Positions 47,453-56,535 of a DNA stretch of 64,000 nt are shown here, piece after piece. The notes beneath the pieces were generated by a model. That model was not told where the DNA came from, did no database searches, and worked only from the letters and a program-made list of their open reading frames with translations. Position 1 is the stretch's first letter. Each line of letters begins with the position of its first letter. The position numbers were made by a program, and so were the translations under genes. This stretch comes from Pseudomonas fulva (lineage in GTDB: Bacteria; Pseudomonadota; Gammaproteobacteria; Pseudomonadales; Pseudomonadaceae): contig NZ_JADNYP010000002.1 in NCBI RefSeq assembly GCF_015680705.1, positions 62,001 to 126,000 of the forward strand, given 5' to 3'.

Positions 47453-47504
47453 CTTGTAGCGGCCGCCGCCGGTCCGGCACCCCGGCGGCGGCCGCTTCCA
47501 CAAG
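47453..47504. repeat. Long GC-only hairpin downstream of amaA
   Basis: AGCGGCCGCCGCCGG (47458-47472) pairs perfectly with CCGGCGGCGGCCGCT (47482-47496), and CTTGT/ACAAG extend the stem. It lies 18 bases past the amaA stop. It could end or protect the amaA transcript; no T-run is present. Confidence 0.65.
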
Positions 47505-47522
47505 CCCAGACCTTGCGAAAAC

Positions 47523-48809
47523 TCAGAGCACGACCCGCAGGCACTGCCCCGCGTGATACAGCGAGAATCCGGTTTCGTAGAAGGTCGTTCGCAGTCGCGA
47601 CACGCTGACGGCTTTCATCGGGGTGAACGGGATCGGCAGGCCCTCGGCTTCTTCCTTGAGCAGAAATTCGGCCAGCGCGCGTCCGACCACGGTACCGGTG
47701 GTGTTGCCACGGCCGTTGTAGCCGGTCACCGCCACCAGGCCCGGCGCGGGCTCGAACAGGCGCATGAGATGGTCCGGAGTGAAGTCGATGCAGCCGGTCC
47801 AGTGCATTTCCCAATCGACCTTGCCCAGGCGCGGGTAATAATGGTTCTGGATGCGGGCGGCCCAGCGACGGACGAACCAGGCCGGCTTGTTGTCGACCCG
47901 GCCAAGGCTGCCAAGTAGCAGGCGGCCCTGGTCGTCGCGGCGGATGCTGCTGAGCACGGTACGGGTATCCCACGAGCCCTGGCCATGGGGCAGCACCTTG
48001 TCGGCTTCGCTACCGTGCAGCGCAACCGATGCCACTTGGTAGTAGTAGCCTCGGAAGAACTGGGTTTGCAGTTTGCTCCAATCATGCTCGGTATAGGCGC
48101 CCGTGGAAATCACCACCTTGTCGGCACGCACCGACCCCCGGGCAGTCCTGACTCGCCAGGCCTGGCCCTCGCTTTCCAGCGACTCGACCGAGGATTGCTG
48201 GAACAGCTTACCGCCCAGACGCACCACGGCTTCGGCCAGACCTTGCGTGTAGGCCATGGGGTTGATGGTCCCGGCACGATGATCGAGCAGCGCGGCAGCG
48301 ATCTTGTCGGTACCGCAATATGCTTGACAACGCGCCCCGCTCAGCAGCTCGACATTGGCGCCGCGACGACTCCACTGCTGGTGCCGGGCCTGCAGATCGG
48401 CCAGGCCCGTGGCGTTGTGGGCCATGTGCAAGGTGCCTTGGTGACGGGCCTGGCAATCGATGCCAAGCCGCTCGATCAGGGCGAACACCTCCCCGGGCGC
48501 ATCGCCCAGGACCTGGTTCAGTCGTGCGCCCAGCTTGGGCCCCAGGGCCGCCTCGACGTCGTCGGGGCGAATCCAGGTCCCGGCATTGACCAGGCCGACA
48601 TTACGCCCGGAACCGCCGTGGCCGACTTTCCAGGCTTCGAGCACGATGACCGACTTGCCCTGCTCGAGCAGGTGCAGGGCGGCGCACAGCCCGGTGATAC
48701 CGCCGCCAATGACACATACGTCGGCCCGGTGCTCGCCGGCCAGGGCCTGGGCGGCCATGGCCGGCTTGGTGACGAACTCCCACAGACATTCTTGACGCAG
48801 TTCGGGCAT
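47523..48809 (-). CDS. amaA: L-pipecolate oxidase
   Basis: This 428-residue FAD enzyme of the DAO family has the dinucleotide motif ADVCVIGGGITGLCAALHLLEQG at about residues 29-51 and GYNGRGNTTGTVVGRALAEFLL near the C terminus. It matches AmaA of P. putida, which oxidises L-pipecolate to piperideine-6-carboxylate in the D-lysine route. The partner amaB lies 72 bases upstream on the same strand. The ATG at 48809 follows GCTGGAGTCGGTC; a GTG five codons upstream overlaps the ribosome site and is less likely. Confidence 0.88.
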   Translation of the reverse strand: MPELRQECLWEFVTKPAMAAQALAGEHRADVCVIGGGITGLCAALHLLEQGKSVIVLEAWKVGHGGSGRNVGLVNAGTWIRPDDVEAALGPKLGARLNQVLGDAPGEVFALIERLGIDCQARHQGTLHMAHNATGLADLQARHQQWSRRGANVELLSGARCQAYCGTDKIAAALLDHRAGTINPMAYTQGLAEAVVRLGGKLFQQSSVESLESEGQAWRVRTARGSVRADKVVISTGAYTEHDWSKLQTQFFRGYYYQVASVALHGSEADKVLPHGQGSWDTRTVLSSIRRDDQGRLLLGSLGRVDNKPAWFVRRWAARIQNHYYPRLGKVDWEMHWTGCIDFTPDHLMRLFEPAPGLVAVTGYNGRGNTTGTVVGRALAEFLLKEEAEGLPIPFTPMKAVSVSRLRTTFYETGFSLYHAGQCLRVVL

Positions 48810-48881
48810 GACCGACTCCAGCACTTTTGTTCTTGTTGCAGATGCAGCGCGTTGAACATCGCCAGCTCCGCTGGCGAGACC

Positions 48882-50372
48882 TCAATCGAACACGATCCCT
48901 TGTGCCAACGGCAGCTCCCGGGAGTAGTTGATGGTATTGGTCTGGCGCCGCATGTAGCCTTTCCAGGCATCCGAACCAGACTCGCGACCGCCGCCGGTTT
49001 CCTTCTCGCCACCGAAGGCACCGCCGATCTCGGCACCACTGGTGCCGATGTTGACGTTGGCGATGCCGCAGTCACTGCCGGCGGCGCTCTGGAAGCGCTC
49101 GGCCTCGCGCAGGTCGGTGGTGAAGATGCAGGAAGACAGCCCTTGCGGTACTTCGTTGTTCAGGCGCAGCGCTTCTTCGAAATCATCGTAGGCCAGCACA
49201 TAGAGGATCGGCGCGAAGGTCTCGTGACGCACCACCTCACTCTGCGCGGGCATCTCGGCGATCGCCGGCGACACGTAGTAGGCATCGGGGAACTCAGCGG
49301 CCAGTTGACGCTCACCGCCGAATACCTGGCCGCCTTCGTCACGGGCCTGGGCCAAGGCCCCTTGCATGGCATCGAACGACTGTTTGTCGATCAGCGGGCC
49401 AACCAGGTTGTCCTTGCGTGGGTCACCGATACGCACCTTGCCGTATGCGGCCTTGACCCGGGCCACCACCTCGTCCTTGATCGAGCGATGCACGATCAGC
49501 CGGCGCAGGGTGGTACAGCGCTGGCCGGCGGTGCCGACCGCAGAGAACAGGATACCGCGCACGGCCAAGTCCAGGTCGGCGCTGGGCGCCAGGATCATGG
49601 CATTGTTGCCACCCAGCTCGAGAATGCTGCGACCGAAGCGAGCAGCGACGCGCGGGCCGACCTCACGGCCCATGCGCGTGCTGCCAGTGGCACTGACCAG
49701 GGGCACGCGTGGGTCATCGACCAGGGCTTCGCCGGCTTCACGGCCACCGATCACCAGTTGGCTCAGGCCTTGCGGCGCATCGCCGAAGGCTTGCAAGGCT
49801 TTTTCGAACAAAGCCTGGCAGGCCAGCGCGGTCAGAGGGGTCTTTTCCGACGGCTTCCAGACCACGGCGTTGCCGCAGACCAAGGCCAGGGCGGTGTTCC
49901 ACGACCACACCGCGACCGGGAAATTGAAGGCACTGATCACACCTACCACGCCCAGCGGGTGCCAGGTCTCACGCATGTGGTGGCCAGGCCGCTCGGATGC
50001 GATGGTCAGGCCATAGAGCTGGCGCGACAAGCCGACGGCGAAGTCGCAGATATCGATCATCTCCTGAACTTCGCCCAGCCCTTCCTGGGTGATCTTGCCG
50101 GCCTCGATGGACACCAGCTCACCAAGGTCGGTCTTGTGTGCGCGCAGCACTTCGCCGAACAGCCGCACCAGCTCGCCACGGCGTGGCGCCGGCACGTCGC
50201 GCCAGGCTTCGAAGGCCTGCTGGGCCTGGTCGATGCAGGCGATGGTCTCGGCCTTGCCCAACAGTTTCACCGAGGCGATCTGGCTGCCATCGATCGGCGT
50301 ATGGACAGGGTGATCTCCCTGGGTATGGGCCTGGGCGTTGACGCCCAGACGCTCGAGCAATGCAGCAACCAT
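48882..50372 (-). CDS. amaB: Piperideine-6-carboxylate (aminoadipate semialdehyde) dehydrogenase
   Basis: This 496-residue enzyme is of aldehyde dehydrogenase family 7. Catalytic C286 is in GTAGQRCTTLRRL and E252 in LELGGNNA; the NAD-binding segment SATGSTRMGREV and the C-terminal GGEKETGGGRESGSDAWKGYMRRQT are typical. AmaB oxidises aminoadipate semialdehyde, in equilibrium with piperideine-6-carboxylate, to 2-aminoadipate. It is transcribed ahead of amaA and divergent from a LysR gene with 128 bases between starts. Confidence 0.92.
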   Translation of the reverse strand: MVAALLERLGVNAQAHTQGDHPVHTPIDGSQIASVKLLGKAETIACIDQAQQAFEAWRDVPAPRRGELVRLFGEVLRAHKTDLGELVSIEAGKITQEGLGEVQEMIDICDFAVGLSRQLYGLTIASERPGHHMRETWHPLGVVGVISAFNFPVAVWSWNTALALVCGNAVVWKPSEKTPLTALACQALFEKALQAFGDAPQGLSQLVIGGREAGEALVDDPRVPLVSATGSTRMGREVGPRVAARFGRSILELGGNNAMILAPSADLDLAVRGILFSAVGTAGQRCTTLRRLIVHRSIKDEVVARVKAAYGKVRIGDPRKDNLVGPLIDKQSFDAMQGALAQARDEGGQVFGGERQLAAEFPDAYYVSPAIAEMPAQSEVVRHETFAPILYVLAYDDFEEALRLNNEVPQGLSSCIFTTDLREAERFQSAAGSDCGIANVNIGTSGAEIGGAFGGEKETGGGRESGSDAWKGYMRRQTNTINYSRELPLAQGIVFD

Positions 50373-50411
50373 GTGCCTCTCCTACATAGGTCAAGGGTGG
50401 AAAAATGATGT

Positions 50412-50427
50412 GGATCAGTATTGATCC
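50412..50427. promoter_or_regulatory. Inverted repeat in the amaB/LysR gap
   Basis: GGATCA-GTAT-TGATCC is a perfect repeat with 6-bp arms, 40 bases upstream of the amaB ATG. It is a good candidate for binding of the divergent LysR protein. Confidence 0.55.
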
Positions 50428-50500
50428 GATCATACCGACGCAACAAACGACCTTTATTCCGCATATCATTCCGCCAGGTAATGATTTTGCTGAGATCGCC

Positions 50501-51391
50501 ATGTCCAAACGCCTGGTTCCTTCCATGACCGCCTTGCAATGCTTCGAAGCCGCGGCGCGTCACCTGAGCTTCACCCGTGCCGCCGAGGAACTGCACCTGA
50601 CCCAGAGCGCGGTCAGCAAGCAGGTCGCGCAGCTCGAGGAAATGCTCCACCATCATCTGTTCCTGCGCATCCGCCGACGCCTGCAACTGACCCCGGCCGG
50701 CAGCCTGTACCTGGACGAAGTGAACAAGATCCTCACCCAGGTGGACATGTCCAGCCGATACATCCTGACCTATGGCGAGCAGACCGAAGTGCTCAAGGTG
50801 GCCACCCAGCCAAGCTTCGGCGTGCGCTGGCTGATCCCCCGCCTCAAGGGCTTCGGCAAGCGCCACCCGAAGATCCACCTGGATATTCGCAACGAGATGG
50901 AGCCGTTCGCCCTGCTCCAGGCCACGGCCGATGTAGTGTTCTTCTTTGGCCAGGGCACCTGGCCCGGTGCGACCTGCCTGGAACTGTTCCGCGAGCAGGT
51001 CGTACCGGTCTGTTCGCCAGAACTGCTCGAAGGCCGCCAGCTGGCAGAGGCCGGTGAACTGGCCGAGCTGGTGCTGCTGCAAAGCACTTCACGCCCGCAA
51101 GCCTGGCATGAATGGTTCCTGTCCCAGGGGTTGCACAGCACCCACAGCTACCACGGCCCGCGCTTCGACACGTTCTACATGGCCTTGGGTGCCGCCCAAT
51201 CCGGCTGTGGCGTGGCGTTGGTACCGCGCTACCTGGCGGCCAAGGAGCTTGCCGAAGGCAGCCTGGTGGTGCCCTGGGACCATGCCATGCCCAGCAGCGG
51301 TGCCCATTACCTGGCGTATGCCGAGCATGCCGCCGAGGTGCCCAAGGTAAGAGCGCTGGTGCAGTGGATCGAGGATCAGCTTCAAGGATAA
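50501..51391 (+). CDS. LysR-family regulator of the lysine catabolic genes
   Basis: This 296-residue protein has a winged helix-turn-helix of the GcvA-like subgroup (MTALQCFEAAARHLSFTRAAEELHLTQSAVSKQVAQLEE, about residues 9-47) and an effector domain (about 92-294). Its place between amaB and hglS suggests that it controls these genes in response to a pathway intermediate. The ATG at 50501 begins MSKRLVPSM; the frame is open upstream without similarity. Effector identity is not known from sequence. Confidence 0.87.
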   Translation: MSKRLVPSMTALQCFEAAARHLSFTRAAEELHLTQSAVSKQVAQLEEMLHHHLFLRIRRRLQLTPAGSLYLDEVNKILTQVDMSSRYILTYGEQTEVLKVATQPSFGVRWLIPRLKGFGKRHPKIHLDIRNEMEPFALLQATADVVFFFGQGTWPGATCLELFREQVVPVCSPELLEGRQLAEAGELAELVLLQSTSRPQAWHEWFLSQGLHSTHSYHGPRFDTFYMALGAAQSGCGVALVPRYLAAKELAEGSLVVPWDHAMPSSGAHYLAYAEHAAEVPKVRALVQWIEDQLQG

Positions 51392-51639
51392 GGCAGGGTT
51401 GTCGCAAGCAGAGCGCGCGCGACGCTCATGCTCGTTGGAAACAGGCTCGCAAGGCGCATCCACATTCGTGCACCGGCTTTTCCGCCTGTTTTCGCCTGGC
51501 CTGGGGGCCATCCGACGATGTTTCATGCACAGCCCTAGTTCCATCCGGGGAGGAATGACACACGAACTTTTTTTCGTTTGTGAATCAGGTGCATTCCCCG
51601 CTTTCATGTAAGGGTCCATACCCACCCAGGAATCCAGCG

Positions 51640-53043
51640 ATGCCAGCCCATGATTTCGTCAGCCCAGACAGCATCCGCGCGCAGTTCTCTGCCGCCATGT
51701 CGCTCATGTACAAACAGGAAGTGCCGCTATATGGCACGCTGCTGGAGCTGGTGAGCGAGATCAACCGGCAGGTGCTGGAAGACCAGCCCCAGGTTGCCGA
51801 AGCTCTGCGCTGGACCGGAGAAATCGAGCGTCTCGACCAGGAGCGTCATGGCGCGATCCGGGTCGGCACGGCTGCGGAGCTTGCCACCATCGCCCGGCTG
51901 TTCGCGGTCATGGGCATGCAACCGGTCGGTTACTACGACTTGAGCTCAGCTGGAGTACCGGTGCATTCCACGGCCTTTCGGGCCGTGCACGAGCGGTCCC
52001 TGCACGTCAGCCCGTTTCGGGTGTTCACCTCGCTGCTGCGCCTGGAGCTGATCGAAGATCCGCAGTTGCGCCAGATGGCCGAGGCCATCCTGGCCAAGCG
52101 CAGCATCTTCACCGAGCGCGTGCTCGAGCTGATCGACCAGTGCGAGCGTGACGGTGGCCTGAATGCCAGCGATGCCGAAGATTTCGTCCAGCAAGCCCTG
52201 CATACCTTCCGCTGGCACCAGGACGCCACGGTCACCGCCGAGCAGTATCGCCAGTTGCATGACCAGCATCGGCTGATCGCCGACGTGGTGGCGTTCAAGG
52301 GCCCGCATATCAACCACCTGACGCCGCGCACCCTGGACATCGATGCGATCCAGTCTGGCATGCCGGCCAAGGGCATTCCCCCCAAGGCAGTGGTCGAAGG
52401 ACCACCCGCCCGACGTCATCCGATCCTGCTGCGCCAGACCAGTTTCAAGGCCTTGCAGGAGAAGGTCGCCTTCCGCGAGCAGTGCGATGACGTCGGCAGC
52501 CACACCGCCCGCTTCGGCGAGATCGAGCAGCGTGGCGCCGCGCTGACGCCCAAGGGCCGGCTGCTGTACGACCGCCTGCTCGACGCCACGCGCACGACCT
52601 TGGGCGGCGCGCCTGGCCAAACCAATGCCGAACGCTACATGGCACTGCTCGAGGAGCATTTCGCCGAATTTCCCGATGACCTGGCCCAGATGCGCGAACA
52701 GGGCCTGGCCTTCTTCCGCTACTTCGCCACCGAGAAGGGGCTCGCGGCGCGCGATCAGGCGGACCGACCTGACAGTCTGCAAGCGTTGATCGATGCCGGC
52801 CATGTGCATTATGAAGCCTTGGTCTACGAGGATTTCCTGCCGGTGAGCGCCGCCGGGATCTTCCAGTCCAACCTCGGCGGCGACGCCCAGGTCGAATATG
52901 GCAGCAATGCCAACCGCGAGGCTTTCGAGGCAGCGCTAGGCATGCCTGTACAAGATGAGCTGGCGCTGTACGCCGAGACTGAACGGCGGTCGCTGCAAGC
53001 CTGCGCCAAGGCGCTGGGCCTGGAGGAACTGCAAGCGGGATAG
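51640..53043 (+). CDS. hglS: 2-oxoadipate dioxygenase/decarboxylase (hydroxyglutarate synthase)
   Basis: This 467-residue DUF1338 enzyme matches HglS of P. putida, which turns 2-oxoadipate into D-2-hydroxyglutarate with Fe(II) and oxygen. The metal ligands fall at the same numbers as in that enzyme: H70 (QERHGAIR), H226 (GPHINHLTP) and E294 (RFGEIEQR); the substrate arginine R74 is also kept. The ATG at 51640 follows CCAGGAATCCAGCG. It completes the branch begun by amaA and amaB, with a transaminase step encoded elsewhere. The 248-base gap upstream probably holds its promoter. Confidence 0.93.
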   Translation: MPAHDFVSPDSIRAQFSAAMSLMYKQEVPLYGTLLELVSEINRQVLEDQPQVAEALRWTGEIERLDQERHGAIRVGTAAELATIARLFAVMGMQPVGYYDLSSAGVPVHSTAFRAVHERSLHVSPFRVFTSLLRLELIEDPQLRQMAEAILAKRSIFTERVLELIDQCERDGGLNASDAEDFVQQALHTFRWHQDATVTAEQYRQLHDQHRLIADVVAFKGPHINHLTPRTLDIDAIQSGMPAKGIPPKAVVEGPPARRHPILLRQTSFKALQEKVAFREQCDDVGSHTARFGEIEQRGAALTPKGRLLYDRLLDATRTTLGGAPGQTNAERYMALLEEHFAEFPDDLAQMREQGLAFFRYFATEKGLAARDQADRPDSLQALIDAGHVHYEALVYEDFLPVSAAGIFQSNLGGDAQVEYGSNANREAFEAALGMPVQDELALYAETERRSLQACAKALGLEELQAG

Positions 53044-53069
53044 GTGCACACGCAGCGTGCGGTCTGACG

Positions 53070-53100
53070 CAGCCGCTGCGGCGTCCCGGCAGCGGCTGTT
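53070..53100 (+). terminator. Rho-independent terminator of hglS
   Basis: CAGCCGCTGC and GCAGCGGCTG pair perfectly around a 9-base loop, 26 bases after the stop, followed by TTTCC. Confidence 0.7.
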
Positions 53101-53178
53101 TCCTGGAATCCTTTGTGCAATCCTGACCGAAGCCTCAGAATCGTCGGCCTGCCCGCATTGCCCTGAAGGATCCGCACC

Positions 53179-54567
53179 ATGCACGTTGCACCTGCCACCG
53201 AACTCAAGGCCCTGTTGCGCCTGGCCGGCCCCCTGGTCGCGTCGCAACTGGCGCACATGCTGATGGTGCTGACCGACACCCTGATGATGGCCCGTATCAG
53301 CCCACAGGCACTGGCCGGCGGTGGTCTGGGCGCGGCGAGCTATTCCTTCGTGTCGATCTTCTGTCTGGGGGTGATCGCCGCCGTGGGGACCCTGGTCGCC
53401 ATCCGCCAGGGCGCCGGGGACGTCGCTGGCGCGACCAAGCTGGCCCAGAACGGGCTCTGGCTGGCCTGGGGCCTGGCGCTGCTGGCGGGCCTGGCGCTGT
53501 GGAACCTCGAGCCGCTACTGTTGCTGTTCGGCCAGCAGCCCGAGAACGTGGCCGCTGCCGCGCAGTTTCTCACGTTCCTGCCGCTGGCCCTGCCCGGCTA
53601 CCTGAGCTTCATGGCGCTGCGCGGCTTCACCAGCGCCCTGGGGCGCTCCACACCGGTGATGGTGATCAGCCTGGTCGGCACGGTCTTCAACTACCTGTTC
53701 AACCACGCCTTGATCGAGGGCATGTTCGGCTTGCCGAAACTTGGCCTGGTGGGCATCGGCCTGGTCACCGCGATCGTCTCCATCGGCATGGCCGCGGCAT
53801 TGGCGCTGTATATCCGCTGGCATCCCGCCTACGCCGCCTATCCGATCCGCAAGGGTCTGTCGCGTCCTTCCTGGAGCGCGCTGCGCGAGCTGTGGCGACT
53901 CGGCCTGCCGATCGGCGGGACCTACATGGTGGAAGTCGGCCTGTTCGCCTTCGCAGCCCTGTGCATGGGCGTGCTCGGCGGCACCGAGCTGGCCGCGCAC
54001 CAGATCGCCCTGCAGATCGTCTCCACGGCCTTCATGGTGCCGACCGGCCTGTCCTATGCGGTGACCATGCGTGTGGGTTTCTACTACGGGGCAGGTCGGC
54101 TGCTCGCGGCGCGCAGTGCCGGGCGGGTCGGCATCGTCTTCGGCGCCACGCTCATGTTCGCCTTCGCCGCGCTGTTCTGGCTGCAGCCGGGCACGCTCGT
54201 GGGCTTGTTCATAGACCAGCAAGACCCGGCCTTCGCGGCGATCTTCCAGCTGGCGGTCAGCCTGCTCATGGTCGCGGCCTGGTTCGAGCTGTTCGACGGC
54301 GTGCAGACCATCGCCATGGGCTCCATACGCGGCCTGAAGGATGCCAAGATCACCTTCCTGATCGGCCTGGGCTGCTATTGGATCATCGGTGCCCCATGTG
54401 CCTGGCTGTTCACCTTCGGGCTCGGCGGCGGAGCGCTGGGGGTATGGTGGGGTCTGGCACTGGGGCTGGCCTGCGCGGCGGTCTGTCTGGTCGTGGCCTT
54501 CGAGTGGCGCATGAAGCGCCTGCTGCAGCGCGCCGAAGCCAGCGACAGGCGCTCGGCCATGAGCTGA
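53179..54567 (+). CDS. MATE-family multidrug efflux pump, NorM type
   Basis: This 462-residue inner-membrane protein has twelve helices in two halves (LAGPLVASQLAHMLMVLTDTLMM and LRELWRLGLPIGGTYMVEVGLFAFAALCMGVLGG are the two equivalent starts). It is of the NorM branch, which exports cationic drugs with sodium or protons. The ATG at 53179 follows AAGGATCCGCACC. It is convergent with the phosphodiesterase gene, 36 bases away, and is probably transcribed alone. Confidence 0.9.
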   Translation: MHVAPATELKALLRLAGPLVASQLAHMLMVLTDTLMMARISPQALAGGGLGAASYSFVSIFCLGVIAAVGTLVAIRQGAGDVAGATKLAQNGLWLAWGLALLAGLALWNLEPLLLLFGQQPENVAAAAQFLTFLPLALPGYLSFMALRGFTSALGRSTPVMVISLVGTVFNYLFNHALIEGMFGLPKLGLVGIGLVTAIVSIGMAAALALYIRWHPAYAAYPIRKGLSRPSWSALRELWRLGLPIGGTYMVEVGLFAFAALCMGVLGGTELAAHQIALQIVSTAFMVPTGLSYAVTMRVGFYYGAGRLLAARSAGRVGIVFGATLMFAFAALFWLQPGTLVGLFIDQQDPAFAAIFQLAVSLLMVAAWFELFDGVQTIAMGSIRGLKDAKITFLIGLGCYWIIGAPCAWLFTFGLGGGALGVWWGLALGLACAAVCLVVAFEWRMKRLLQRAEASDRRSAMS

Positions 54568-54603
54568 GGCCGCGCCGGCCTTGCGTCAACTCACGCCCTT
54601 CGC

Positions 54604-56268
54604 TCAGGCATGCCCGCTGTCCGTGCGCTGGGTCTCGAGCAACCAGCTCACCAGATCATCCATGGGCAAGGGCCTGCTGACCAGGAAACCCTGCACCTGG
54701 TCGCAGCCGAACTCGCGCAACAGCGCGAGCTGACTGCTGCTTTCGACACCTTCGGCCACCACCTCCAGATTGAGGTTGTGCGCCAGGTTGATCATGGCCT
54801 TGACCAGCTTGCGGTTTTCCTCGCGCTGCTGCATGCCGGCGACGAAACTGCGGTCGACCTTCAACAAGGCGATCGGCAGGCTGTTGAGATGGATGAAGGA
54901 AGAAAAGCCGGTGCCAAAGTCATCCAGCGAAAAACGCACCCCCAACCGGCCCAAGGCGTCCATGGCCTGCTGCACGGTATCGTTGCGGCGCATCACCGCC
55001 GTTTCGGTCAGCTCGAACTCCAGCCAGTGGGCATCGACACCATGCTCGGCGATGAGCCGACCCAGAGTGGCCAGTAGCTGGCTGTCGTGGAACTGCCTGA
55101 AGCTCAGGTTGATCGCCATGTGCAAAGGCGCCAGCCCGTATTCGCGCAAGCGCTGCATGTCGCGTAGCGCACGCGCGATCACCCAGTAGCCCATCGGCAC
55201 GATCAGGCCACTCTGCTCGGCCAGCGGCACGAACTCGCTCGGTGCCAGCAGGCCACGCTCCCCGTGTCGCCAGCGCACCAGCGCCTCGAGACCGACCACA
55301 CAGCCGCTTTGCAGGCTCAACCTGGGCTGGTAGTGCAGTTCCAGTTCGTCACGCCGCAAGGCCCGGCGCAATTCGCCTTCCAGGTCGGCCAGGCTGCGCG
55401 CGTTGCGGTTGATGCGCTCGTTGAAGACGTGGAAGGTACAGCCTTCGACCCTCTTGGCCTGGCGCATGGCGATATGCGCATGCCACATCAGCGGGTCGGC
55501 GCCTTCCTCGGCACGAGCATGGGCAATGCCAAGGCTGCAACCGAGCAACAGGCTTTCGCCATCGACGCAAAATGGCTCGGTCAGCGCCTCCACCACACGC
55601 TCGGCGACGCGCTCGGCGCGAGTACCATCGCGGCACGTATCGATCAACAGGGCGAACTCGTCGCTGCCCAGGCGCGCGACCTGATCGCCCGCCTCCAGCT
55701 GATCCTTCAGGCGCCTGGCCACTTGCAGGATCAGACGGTCCCCCCCCTGGTGGCCAAGGGCGTCATTGACCCGACGAAAGTTGTCCAGGTCGAGGTGGCC
55801 AAGCGCTACGCCGCGCCCGTGATGCTCGGCAAGCCGTGCCGCCAGCAGCGCCTGGAAGCCTTGGCGGTTGGCCACGCCGGTCAGCGGATCCTGCTCGGCG
55901 AGTTGCTGCAAGGTCGCCTCGAGCCTGCCGCGTTCACGCACATGCCGCAGCGAGCGACGCAGGCTGTCGACACTCAATTGATCGAAGACCAGCCAGTCGC
56001 TGACACCTGGAGGCGATACCTGCGGCTCCTGCTCCAGCAGCAGCACCATGGGCAAGCCGCAAGCGCCGGCAGGTGGCTGGCAGGCCGGCGTCGCCAGCAC
56101 GATGACCAGCCGATCCCCTGCGAACAGGCGGTCGACCGCCTCCCAGGCTGGCGCGGTCAGCAGGACTGCCTGCCCGCCCAACGCCGGCAGCGTTTCACGC
56201 AAGGCGACAGCCCAATGCGGCTCGTCGGCCAGCAAGACCAGACGCAGCGGTTCGACAGGCTTAGACAA
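54604..56268 (-). CDS. GGDEF-EAL c-di-GMP phosphodiesterase (ProE-like)
   Basis: This 554-residue protein has an N-terminal region of receiver-like size (1-105) without a clear phospho-acceptor, a GGDEF domain (about 120-285) and an EAL domain (about 298-545). The GGDEF motif is changed to GSDEF (201-205), while the EAL residues are intact (LEALVRW 328-, NLSFRQF, ELTETAV, DDFGTGFSS, KVDRSF, AEGVES). It should therefore break down rather than make c-di-GMP. Position beside rep matches PA5295 (ProE) of P. aeruginosa, a strong phosphodiesterase. Confidence 0.87.
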   Translation of the reverse strand: MSKPVEPLRLVLLADEPHWAVALRETLPALGGQAVLLTAPAWEAVDRLFAGDRLVIVLATPACQPPAGACGLPMVLLLEQEPQVSPPGVSDWLVFDQLSVDSLRRSLRHVRERGRLEATLQQLAEQDPLTGVANRQGFQALLAARLAEHHGRGVALGHLDLDNFRRVNDALGHQGGDRLILQVARRLKDQLEAGDQVARLGSDEFALLIDTCRDGTRAERVAERVVEALTEPFCVDGESLLLGCSLGIAHARAEEGADPLMWHAHIAMRQAKRVEGCTFHVFNERINRNARSLADLEGELRRALRRDELELHYQPRLSLQSGCVVGLEALVRWRHGERGLLAPSEFVPLAEQSGLIVPMGYWVIARALRDMQRLREYGLAPLHMAINLSFRQFHDSQLLATLGRLIAEHGVDAHWLEFELTETAVMRRNDTVQQAMDALGRLGVRFSLDDFGTGFSSFIHLNSLPIALLKVDRSFVAGMQQREENRKLVKAMINLAHNLNLEVVAEGVESSSQLALLREFGCDQVQGFLVSRPLPMDDLVSWLLETQRTDSGHA

Positions 56269-56535
56269 GCAGGCTCCTTACGACGTAACTACAGTCACAA
56301 TGACATTACGCAGCGAATGAGCGATATCCTACCGCAGGGCTGGTAACGATTTTCACTTTTAAACAGTGCATATCACCACGCGGGCGCGACGCGTTCTGTC
56401 GCGCATCCTGCGCGAAACCGGCGCGCTGGGCAAATCCGCGAGCAGGCCTGGCGTTCGCTGTCAGACGGTCGTCCAACAACGGTCTGATGCCTGCTAGAAT
56501 ACGCGGCCATTTTTTCGCTCCCCCTGGTTCGTGCA

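Noticed and set aside
47985..50408. 807-codon plus-strand open frame over amaA and amaB
   Set aside because: It is antisense to two well-supported enzymes and has no recognisable domain; the composition is typical of a shadow frame.
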